DNA of 45,276 bases, taken from JBMNQI01 sp050944055. GTDB lineage: Bacteria > Bacillota > Clostridia > Oscillospirales > Oscillospiraceae. A program made the translations under genes and the position numbers. How positions within the stretch are numbered: position 1 is the stretch's first letter; every line of letters starts with the position of its first letter. Below the pieces are notes generated by a model, which saw nothing but the letters and a program-made list of their open reading frames with translations, had not been told where the DNA came from and ran no database searches. The stretch lies in contig JBMNQI010000011.1 in NCBI GenBank assembly GCA_050944055.1, forward strand, positions 1 through 45,276, written 5' to 3'. Below, one piece after another: positions 16,354 through 23,612 of this stretch.

Positions 16354-17988
16354 ATGTCCGGTTTTCCGGCTAAACTACGCCTTATCTTCCATGACCATCT
16401 TTACAGAAACTCAGTGTTCATGGTCTTAGGCCGGCTTCTCAATGTAACCTCCGGCTTTCTATTCTGGCTGATCGCAGCGAGCCTGTATTCAATCGCCTAT
16501 GTCGGCAATGCCACCGCGCTTATCTCCTCGCTTGGGCTGGTCATGATTTTTTCGAGGCTCGGGTTTGACATCTCGCTCGTACGCTTTATTGACAGTGATA
16601 AGAGCCGTGCGTTCAATACAAGCCTTGCGATAACGACGGCTGCCTCAGTTGTTATAAGCATTTTATATGTTTTACTTGTCAAACTTATACAGCCGAGTTT
16701 GGTTTTTAACCTTTTCAGTGGGCTTATGTTTGTGCTGGCCGCCGTGTTCAACTCCATAACACTTATTACCGGAAATATGTTTCTGGCGCTCCGAAAAGGC
16801 CAACATTACCTTCTGCAGACCTTGCTGACCTCAGTCCGATTGATTCTTCTGTTTCCCCTCGCCGCTTTGAAAGATTTCGGCATTTTTTTATCCCTCGGGA
16901 CCTGTTATGTGTTGTCCAGCGTCGTATCTCTATACCTGCTGCGAAAAGAAATAAAAATCAGTTTTACAGGTGCGGACAGTTCTTATTTAAAAAAATCCAT
17001 TAGTTTTTCCGTTAAGAATTACCTCTCCGGCATATTGAACGAGGCTCCTATACTGCTCCTGCCGATTCTCGTGCTTAATCTGATCGGCCGGGAAGCGGCC
17101 GCCAAATATTACATCGCAATGTCCTTAGGGAATCTAGTTTTAATTATTCCCCATGCTTTGAGCTTTTCCCTGTTTGTTGAGGGGAGCCGCGGCCAGCCGT
17201 TAAAACAAAACGTTGTCAAGGCCTGCTTGAGCGCGTTTTTATTTTTAATTCCACTGTCGGCTTTTATAGGACTGTGCGGCAAATATATTCTCAATTTCTT
17301 AAGCGCAGAATATGCCGGCGCATATACTATGCTCCTGCTCATCACATTCTCAAGCTTTTTTGTGTTTATCTACCTTCTCTATTCGACCGTGCAGAATATC
17401 AGGCTGAGGGTTGGAACGAATATCATAATAAGCGCTGTTCGCTTTGTTCTCATAATTGCCGGCAGCTGCTTATTGGCGCCCGGATATAAGATTAACGGCG
17501 TCGGCTACGCCTGGCTCATGGCGCATGTCATTCTTTCATTAATTATTGCATCAGCGTTTATAAAAACGGAGGCAGGCAAGTTGATTAAACGCATCGCATC
17601 TAAACGCGGGAAAGCGCAGTTATCCGCTCTTACAACGGGGCCAGTTGTGCGCGATTTGTTTGCCAGGAGCCTGGTTGTAGTCGTAATGAATACAGCCGGC
17701 TCGGATCTTGAAGTAAAAGTGATTGTCAACGATTTGAAAGAAGGCCGGAGAATCAGGACGGAAAAAAGCCTGATTGTCAAAAGCAGTTTTACGAGGTATT
17801 TATGCCTGCCCAATCCTCCAGATTTATACGAGGTGTTAATTGAGGGAATCGCCCCGGGCGTATATGTATGGACATCAACAAGCGCGTATTGCAGTCCGCT
17901 TATGCAGAAAAACAAATTCATTGAGGCAAATACGTACCGTCATAATGACTTTATACGTGTCTTAAACAATGAAGCGGGTAATGCGTAA
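16354..17988 (+). CDS. Wzx/MATE-like polysaccharide flippase with extra C-terminal domain
   Basis: 544 residues from the ATG at 16354 (GGAG seven bases upstream); the frame is open further upstream but overlaps the FemAB gene. About twelve membrane segments cover residues 18 to about 400 (starting at SVFMVLGRLLNVTSGFLFWLI), with the layout of Wzx-type lipid-linked oligosaccharide flippases. The last 130-140 residues are different: a basic stretch (KLIKRIASKRGKAQ) and then a soluble, beta-rich region (ARSLVVVVMNTAGSDLEVKV and onward) that I do not recognise. Flippases normally end at the last membrane helix, so this is a fused or extended form. It should move the polyprenyl-linked glycan across the membrane; the tail may bind the substrate or a partner protein. 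Confidence 0.8.
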   Translation: MSGFPAKLRLIFHDHLYRNSVFMVLGRLLNVTSGFLFWLIAASLYSIAYVGNATALISSLGLVMIFSRLGFDISLVRFIDSDKSRAFNTSLAITTAASVVISILYVLLVKLIQPSLVFNLFSGLMFVLAAVFNSITLITGNMFLALRKGQHYLLQTLLTSVRLILLFPLAALKDFGIFLSLGTCYVLSSVVSLYLLRKEIKISFTGADSSYLKKSISFSVKNYLSGILNEAPILLLPILVLNLIGREAAAKYYIAMSLGNLVLIIPHALSFSLFVEGSRGQPLKQNVVKACLSAFLFLIPLSAFIGLCGKYILNFLSAEYAGAYTMLLLITFSSFFVFIYLLYSTVQNIRLRVGTNIIISAVRFVLIIAGSCLLAPGYKINGVGYAWLMAHVILSLIIASAFIKTEAGKLIKRIASKRGKAQLSALTTGPVVRDLFARSLVVVVMNTAGSDLEVKVIVNDLKEGRRIRTEKSLIVKSSFTRYLCLPNPPDLYEVLIEGIAPGVYVWTSTSAYCSPLMQKNKFIEANTYRHNDFIRVLNNEAGNA

Positions 17989-19872
17989 ATGAAAATTTAT
18001 ATCATGAAAAAGAGATACATTATTACGGAGAGAATCCTAGTTACAGCGCTTATTGCCATAGCGCTGTGCGGCTGTTTGGGTCCCCTGGCACTCGGGCAGT
18101 TTAACCTGGCTTTACTGGGTGTTTATTTGGGCGTCCCAATGCTGGCTGCTCCTTTATTATGGCTTAAGCTGCGAAACAAAAGCATTGAGGAAACAATAAT
18201 AAGCCAAAACTTAAACAGCCTGCTCATGTTGGCGTTTCTGATATGCTGTTTGATTTCAATACTTCTATTATATCTTTTCCCTGTCAGGACGATATCGTAC
18301 TACATTGTGGCCGCTCTTATGGGCATGCTTATTTCAGCCCAGATACTGTATTCAGGCGAGATAAACAGCGGTAAAACAAAGATAATTCTGATACAAATCG
18401 TGATCCTCTATCTGAATATCATCTGGGGGGTCAGCTTAAAATATTATCTTTTTATCGGCAGGACCGACATTCTTTTTCACTCAAGCGTTATAGAAAACCT
18501 GCTCGATGCCGGATATATCAGCCAATCGTTTGAAATCTATCAGGCGTTTCCCCTTTGGCATATATTATGCGCGTTTATCTACCGCCTCTTAAGCCTTCCA
18601 GTTAAGCCGGCCGAGGTTATGTTTATTACGAACGGCATTATCTACGGATTTCTCGTCCTGATCGTTTATTTGACTGCTTCAAAATTATTCAATAAGAAAA
18701 TAGCTCTGTTGTCGGCTTTATTTTTATGCTTTCATACGGATTCGATATTCTACGGCATGTATTCTATCCCGCGGAGCGTTGTCTTTTTTCTCGAAGCATT
18801 ATTGATTTTCCTGCTGCTTCAAAAGAAGGATTATCTGACAATTTGCCTGTGCGTTGTTCTGAGTATTGGGCTCATTATTTACCATACCGCGTCAATGCCG
18901 TTTATCATACTGATAATGGCAGTTTTCTATATAATTCAGGTCTTCTATCATATTAATAAGTCCAAACTCCTGTTCAGCCCCAACCTCCTGCTCTTAATGA
19001 TTGTGTCAACCTTAACCTATTGGATGTATGCGGGCGTAATGGTTTTTGAATCTGTGGCTAAAAGCCTTGTATTTAAAGGGCCGTCAGGTATTCTGACCAA
19101 ATCCGTTGTTGAAACGCCGGCCCGGGAATTATTCAATTATCTTCAGTACAGCCCGATGCTTTTCTTTTTAATAGCGGGAGTATTGTGGGCGCTGCGTTCT
19201 GCGAAAATAAAAGAAGAAGCCAAAACATTTATGATAACGGGCTTGCTGCTGGTGCCGGTATCATTTCCAGGTCCCGCGTTGCTCCTGAATAAGCTTGCGG
19301 GCAATTTCAATTTCTCGCGTTTTGGAGAATACTCCTTCATTTTTATCTGTATAGCGGGGGCAGCCGGCCTGTACGTCATTTTTAACAGGCTGGGAAGCAG
19401 GCAAAGGATTTTCGCGGTCGCCTTGACTTTTATAATGGCTTTTTTAGCCGTTTCCAATGATTTTACGGCTTCGGATAATCCCTTGGTCAAAAGACCGTTT
19501 TACACTTTTTATCTCAGCGAGGAGGAGAGCGTCTCGCTCGATACGGTCTCTCAGATCTCGCCGGCCTATTTAATGACCGACTACATATCCTGCCGTTACC
19601 TGCAAGGCTTTGAATCACAAGGCAAGATAAACGTTCTTGAAGTATATGACCAGAAATTTCTGAGGTACGGCATCGACGACATTATTTTTATCAGGCTGAA
19701 TGAATTAAAAAACCGTCCGCTTCAATTGTTCTCGGCCCCGAGCGAAGAGTTTATTCCTGACCCCTCTTTGGGAGATTCATTGGATTATTATCAAATTGAT
19801 TTACAGCTGTGGAACAGTCTGGAAAACTGCAATATTGTTTATGACTCGGGAGGCACCAAAGCGTATCAATAA
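17989..19872 (+). CDS. Large polytopic membrane protein, GT-C-like
   Basis: 627 residues, starting directly after the flippase stop. About 12-13 membrane helices run to residue 490 or so, followed by a soluble C-terminal part of about 130 residues. After the fourth helix lies a hydrophilic loop with GRTDILFHSSVIENLL and then EIYQAFPLWHI, which recalls the acidic and His-containing first loop of GT-C enzymes using polyprenyl-phosphate sugars. It could be a glycosyltransferase, a polymerase or a transferase of the finished chain; nothing in the sequence decides between them. The DPM1-like GT2 upstream could make its donor. The gene is visibly richer in A and T than the repair genes at the right end of the window. 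A second ATG at 18004 is an alternative start. Confidence 0.7.
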   Translation: MKIYIMKKRYIITERILVTALIAIALCGCLGPLALGQFNLALLGVYLGVPMLAAPLLWLKLRNKSIEETIISQNLNSLLMLAFLICCLISILLLYLFPVRTISYYIVAALMGMLISAQILYSGEINSGKTKIILIQIVILYLNIIWGVSLKYYLFIGRTDILFHSSVIENLLDAGYISQSFEIYQAFPLWHILCAFIYRLLSLPVKPAEVMFITNGIIYGFLVLIVYLTASKLFNKKIALLSALFLCFHTDSIFYGMYSIPRSVVFFLEALLIFLLLQKKDYLTICLCVVLSIGLIIYHTASMPFIILIMAVFYIIQVFYHINKSKLLFSPNLLLLMIVSTLTYWMYAGVMVFESVAKSLVFKGPSGILTKSVVETPARELFNYLQYSPMLFFLIAGVLWALRSAKIKEEAKTFMITGLLLVPVSFPGPALLLNKLAGNFNFSRFGEYSFIFICIAGAAGLYVIFNRLGSRQRIFAVALTFIMAFLAVSNDFTASDNPLVKRPFYTFYLSEEESVSLDTVSQISPAYLMTDYISCRYLQGFESQGKINVLEVYDQKFLRYGIDDIIFIRLNELKNRPLQLFSAPSEEFIPDPSLGDSLDYYQIDLQLWNSLENCNIVYDSGGTKAYQ

Positions 19873-19888
19873 TGGGGAAGGCTGAGCG

Positions 19889-20707
19889 ATGATTGCCCTG
19901 AAAAAAGAGTATTTAATAATTGGATTTATTATTCTGTCTTTTTCGTTCGCCGCGTTTAATACCTCAATAAGAGCCGTAATATTAATACCCTACGCCTTAG
20001 TACTCCCGGGGTATTTAGTGACCGCGGTACTGTTCCCGAAGGCCGACAGGCTTAACGGCTTAGCCAGGTTAGGCTTAAGCTTTGGTTTAAGCATTATCAT
20101 TGTGCCGCTTATTGGGCTGCTTAATAACTATATATGGGGCGTCCAGCTCCTGCCTGTGTTGATTTCCCTGACTGTATTCAATCTTCTTTTTGCCGTACTG
20201 GGATGGGCTTTCAGAAAAAGAATACCCGAAAAAGAACGTTTCCTGTTTAGAATCAGTATTAAAAAATGGCTGGAAAAACCGAAATCAACAAAAATCATAT
20301 GCCTGTCAGTATTAATAACGGCGTTACTCGTATTCGGAACGGCTGTATACACGATATCCGTTCCCAAAAACTTTGAAAGCTTTACTGAGTTTTATATTAT
20401 TGGGCAGCATGGTCTTGCCTCGGATTATCCGACCGGGCTTCAGGCCGGACAGTATGGCTCTGTCGGCCTGGTAATTAAAAGCAGCGAGCATAAAGAAACT
20501 ACATATAGAATTGAAATAAAAGCTGACGGGGAATTAATCGGGCTGATAGAGCCGATAAGATTAAAGCATTTGGAAATGTGGACAGATACGGTAAATTTTA
20601 AGTTCGATAAGCCCGGGGAGAAGCTGAAGCTTGAATTCTTACTCTATAAATCTGGTTATTATTCTGCGCCTTACAGAAATCTCAGACTATATGTCGATGT
20701 GAAATAG
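19889..20707 (+). CDS. DUF1616 membrane protein
   Basis: 272 residues with GGGGAAGG before the ATG. Four helices at the N-terminus include VLPGYLVTAVLFPKADRL and GLARLGLSFGLSIIIVPLIGLL, the signature start of DUF1616 proteins; a fifth helix lies near residues 137-158. After it comes an outside beta domain beginning FTEFYIIGQHGLASDYPTGL and containing GSVGLVIKSSEHKETTYRIE, again as in DUF1616. The family is best known from archaea, usually near surface-glycan genes, and has no established activity. It ends at TAG, and the next frame continues in register without a canonical start. Confidence 0.8.
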   Translation: MIALKKEYLIIGFIILSFSFAAFNTSIRAVILIPYALVLPGYLVTAVLFPKADRLNGLARLGLSFGLSIIIVPLIGLLNNYIWGVQLLPVLISLTVFNLLFAVLGWAFRKRIPEKERFLFRISIKKWLEKPKSTKIICLSVLITALLVFGTAVYTISVPKNFESFTEFYIIGQHGLASDYPTGLQAGQYGSVGLVIKSSEHKETTYRIEIKADGELIGLIEPIRLKHLEMWTDTVNFKFDKPGEKLKLEFLLYKSGYYSAPYRNLRLYVDVK

Positions 20708-20728
20708 CAGTCGGGGAGGTCGGGCGAG

Positions 20729-21493
20729 ATAAAAAACTCATTAATCCTGAAAAAAGCCGATGTATTTTTATGGCTGTTTGTTCTTCTTGTTATTACGGCT
20801 GAAACCGTCATGACATACGCAAATATTTATGCCGGCGTACTCATCTACTTTTTTATGCTTTTTTTGCTTTTAATACTGTCAGCTGTCAGATATCCTCAGC
20901 ACGAACATGCAATAGGCGCGGCGCTTGGCACAGTACCGCTTCTTAGGATAATGGCGGTTTCAATTCCTTTCAGCAACATATCCGAAGCCTATAGAATTAT
21001 AATTGTAAGCATCCCGTTCGTTATTGCGGTTTTTATAGCTTTTAAACTAAACGGCTTGGAATTAAGAACCGCCGGTTTTAATTTGGATAAATGGCGCAGG
21101 CAGGTATTAATCGCGCTTCTGGGCCTGCCGATCGGGCTTCTTGAATACTTTGCCGTTAAGTCCGTTTTAACTGAAGTTCCGAAAACAGAGATTTTACTAT
21201 GGATATTTGTCTTTATTTTTTGCGTGGGTTTTATTGAAGAACTGCTATTCCGCGGTATTTTATTCAATATTTTTGCTGAAGCGCTCGGAAATAAAAGATC
21301 GATGTACATAGTAAGCGCTTTATACGCTTCGCTGACGATTTCTCAAATGTCGGTTTTTAATACGGTTCTTGCTTTTTTGATCTCGTTGATATTCTGCAGG
21401 CTTTATACCTTGCAGAAATCCATATATGGGTTAATCCTGGCGCACGGATTAATCAACATAACGCTCTATATAATTTGCCCGTTTGCGTTTTAA
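20729..21493 (+). CDS. CPBP-family intramembrane protease, apparent ATA start
   Basis: About 254 residues. FIEELLFRGILFN has the paired glutamates and arginine of the CPBP (Rce1-like) metalloprotease family, and ILAHGLINITLY carries the C-terminal His. Six or seven membrane helices are seen. The first canonical start is the ATG at 20810, but the frame upstream encodes a full first helix (DVFLWLFVLLVITAET) preceded by KNSLILKKA, a normal N-terminus. GGGGAGG at 20713-20719 lies nine bases before ATA at 20729, where an ATG would be expected. The preceding DUF1616 gene ends at TAG (20705-20707) in the same frame. An ATA start, a sequencing error, or weak translation from 20810 are the choices. 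The substrate is unknown; some family members process prenylated or exported peptides. Confidence 0.75.
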   Translation: MKNSLILKKADVFLWLFVLLVITAETVMTYANIYAGVLIYFFMLFLLLILSAVRYPQHEHAIGAALGTVPLLRIMAVSIPFSNISEAYRIIIVSIPFVIAVFIAFKLNGLELRTAGFNLDKWRRQVLIALLGLPIGLLEYFAVKSVLTEVPKTEILLWIFVFIFCVGFIEELLFRGILFNIFAEALGNKRSMYIVSALYASLTISQMSVFNTVLAFLISLIFCRLYTLQKSIYGLILAHGLINITLYIICPFAF

Positions 21494-21508
21494 AAGGAGG
21501 TGCTGCCT

Positions 21509-21757
21509 GTGGTAATTATCAAATCCATAGACAGGCTTAGCAGTCATAATATATCAGTCATTAATCTGATAACGATAATAATTCTCATATCAGTACTCAT
21601 TATTATTGAACTTGTCAATTTATATTTCGGTAAGACTGCTTTCCCAAAGCCGGATTTAAGACTGTTCATAAACCGTGTTATATATATTGTGATAGTACCG
21701 TTTCTGTTTGTCTTTATCTACGTGTTCATATATAAATTCTTGTATGCAGCTTATTGA
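21509..21757 (+). CDS. Small two-helix membrane protein
   Basis: 82 residues from the GTG at 21509, eight bases after AAAGGAGG (21493-21500). An earlier GTG at 21500 overlaps that site and cannot use it. Two hydrophobic helices (INLITIIILISVLIIIELVNLY and VIYIVIVPFLFVFIYVFIYKFLY) flank a short loop with FGKTAFPKPDLR. No family is recognised. It is the last gene of the glycan operon, 15 bases after the CPBP gene and before the terminator, so it may be a partner of a membrane protein in the set. Confidence 0.65.
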   Translation: MVIIKSIDRLSSHNISVINLITIIILISVLIIIELVNLYFGKTAFPKPDLRLFINRVIYIVIVPFLFVFIYVFIYKFLYAAY

Positions 21758-21785
21758 GGGCTTCAACAGAGCATTTCGCTTATCT

Positions 21786-21824
21786 AAACAAGAAACCAAG
21801 CCGAAAAAGCTTGGTTTCTTGTTT
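21786..21824 (+). terminator. Terminator of the glycan operon
   Basis: A perfect 16-bp stem (21786-21801 with 21809-21824), a 7-base loop and a T-rich end. It closes the transcript that starts before 3247. Confidence 0.92.
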
Positions 21825-21827
21825 TCA

Positions 21828-21856
21828 TTGAAAAACAATAGACTGTGTTGTATTAT
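21828..21856 (+). promoter_or_regulatory. Sigma-A promoter of dgt
   Basis: TTGAAA (21828-21833), 17 bases, TATTAT (21851-21856), placed about 40 bases before the dgt start and directly after the preceding terminator. Confidence 0.75.
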
Positions 21857-21894
21857 TACATAAACCGAAGCTTTACAGAAAGGAGTGAGGCATT

Positions 21895-23124
21895 ATGCCA
21901 GGAGCCGGCTTCAGGGCGGCAACGGAGAATCATCCTCAATGGACGAAGCTTATCAGCAGGCAAAGTAAGCTTTATTCACGGCCGGACGACGTCCGCGACC
22001 CGTTCGCGAGGGATTATACGCGCATACTTCACTCCAAGGCCTATCGGCGGCTAAAGCACAAGACGCAGGTTTTCTTCAACATTGACAACGACCATATCTG
22101 TACGCGTATGGAACACGTGAGCCACGTGGAATCCGTAAGCTCTACCATCGCCAAAAGCCTGGCTCTAAATGACGAGCTGACAAAGGCAATTTCTATCGGC
22201 CATGATCTGGGACACGCGCCGTTTGGCCATCAAGGCGAGACCGTAATCAAGCGGCTTGCGGGAAAGTACTTAAATCAAGACTTCTGGCACGAACAAAACG
22301 GGCTGCGCTTTATAGATAAGATCGAGCTATTAGAGGATAACTATAAGATATATAGAAACCTGAACCTCACATATGCGGTTCGCGACGGGATTATTTCCCA
22401 CTGCGGGGAGGTGGATGAAAACGGACTGTTCCCGCGCCCGGAGCTGATTGATTTGGATGAATTTGAACAACCGGGCCAGTTTCAGCCGGCCACATGGGAG
22501 GGATGTGTCGTCAAGCTGTCGGATAAGATCGCCTATCTCGGGCGTGACATTGAGGACGCGATCAGCCTCGGCTTTTTGGATGAGGCCGCCCGGAATAAGC
22601 TTCTTAAAATGGCGCGCGCCAGCGACGAGCACGTCATGAACACCACTGTTATCATGCACAACATGATCATTGATGTCTGCCGGAACAGCAGCCCCGAGAA
22701 AGGCATTTGCCTGAGCCCGTTCTTTTTTGACCAAATGAAGGAGCTAAAGGCATTTAATTACGAGCACATATATCAGCACAGCCGTTTTCTGCCGTTTCAG
22801 CACTATTCGGAGCTGGTGCTTACGCAGATATTCACGTCCCTGTACGACTGTTACGACGGGAGGCACACGCTGGACGCTTTGCATGATAAGCTCTCTTTTG
22901 CCCCCGGGATGTCAAACTCATTTCGTCAGTGGCTGGCGCGTTACTGTACGGCGGAGGTTATCCCCGCGGGTGAACTAAAAGATCTGTCGCTGCAATGCGA
23001 AAATGAGAAGATTTACGGGGACCTCAGCAACAAAGAATTGTATATCCAGGCAATACTGGACTTTATTTCATGCATGACGGACCGCTTTGCCATTGCGCTT
23101 TTTAACGAACTGATTACATATTGA
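21895..23124 (+). CDS. dgt: Deoxyguanosinetriphosphate triphosphohydrolase-like protein
   Basis: 409 residues with AAAGGAGTG ahead of the ATG. The HD-domain metal ligands are clear: His74 in RMEHVSHVESV, His103-Asp104 in GHDLGHAPFGHQGE and the later Asp in KLSDKIAYLGRDIEDA. RILHSKAYRRLKHKTQVF is the typical N-terminal segment of the dGTPase family. The enzyme cuts dNTPs to deoxynucleoside and triphosphate in the cytoplasm and so trims dNTP pools; in many Firmicutes it precedes dnaG, but here it is followed by a YqfO/CutA-like gene. Substrate preference among dNTPs is not readable. Confidence 0.92.
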   Translation: MPGAGFRAATENHPQWTKLISRQSKLYSRPDDVRDPFARDYTRILHSKAYRRLKHKTQVFFNIDNDHICTRMEHVSHVESVSSTIAKSLALNDELTKAISIGHDLGHAPFGHQGETVIKRLAGKYLNQDFWHEQNGLRFIDKIELLEDNYKIYRNLNLTYAVRDGIISHCGEVDENGLFPRPELIDLDEFEQPGQFQPATWEGCVVKLSDKIAYLGRDIEDAISLGFLDEAARNKLLKMARASDEHVMNTTVIMHNMIIDVCRNSSPEKGICLSPFFFDQMKELKAFNYEHIYQHSRFLPFQHYSELVLTQIFTSLYDCYDGRHTLDALHDKLSFAPGMSNSFRQWLARYCTAEVIPAGELKDLSLQCENEKIYGDLSNKELYIQAILDFISCMTDRFAIALFNELITY

Positions 23125-23146
23125 AACCGGAGCAGACAGGAGTATC

Positions 23147-23479
23147 ATGGACGAATTTCGATATTGCAAGCTGGAAATTTTTATCCCGGCGACTCATCTG
23201 ACGGCGCTGCAGAAGGCGCTGCAGAGCGTCGACGCCGGGCATATAGGAAACTACGACTGCTGCCTGTCCTACAGCGAGGTGACAGGCTGCTGGCGGCCGC
23301 TTGCCGGGAGCAATCCATATCTCGGCCGCGAGAACGAGATCAGCTCCGAGCGGGAACTGAAGGTGGAGGTCGCCTGCCTGCGCGAGAAGGTGGATGAAAC
23401 CATTGAGGCCGTCAAAAAGGCGCACCCTTACGAGGAGCCGGTTATCAACGTGATACCGCTGTACCGCACGAGCTTTTAA
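23147..23479 (+). CDS. YqfO/CutA-like small protein (NIF3 insert-type domain)
   Basis: 110 residues starting 22 bases after dgt, with CAGGAG before the ATG. The pattern KLEIFIPATHLTALQKALQSV at the start, GNYDCCLSYSEVTGCWRPLAGSNP in the middle and ETIEAVKKAHPYEEPVINVIPL at the end is that of the stand-alone YqfO-type domain, a PII/CutA-like ferredoxin fold that also occurs as an insert in NIF3 proteins. The molecular role is unsettled; metal or nucleotide binding has been suggested for relatives. It is likely in one transcript with dgt and ends before a strong terminator. Confidence 0.8.
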   Translation: MDEFRYCKLEIFIPATHLTALQKALQSVDAGHIGNYDCCLSYSEVTGCWRPLAGSNPYLGRENEISSERELKVEVACLREKVDETIEAVKKAHPYEEPVINVIPLYRTSF

Positions 23480-23514
23480 GAACTTGCAAAGCGACAAAAT
23501 ATCATAAATATATA

Positions 23515-23545
23515 CGGCCCGCGCTGTCCCGCGCGGGCCGCTTTT
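23515..23545 (+). terminator. Terminator after the dgt operon
   Basis: A 10-bp GC-rich stem (23515-23524 with 23531-23540) and then CTTTTA. It separates the dgt operon from the convergent ABC transporter gene. Confidence 0.88.
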
Positions 23546-23612
23546 ACTAAAACCCAAACGACACGCTGTTTTGCGGCGTCGTGTCCATAGCAGCTGCATC
23601 CATCAGCCGATA

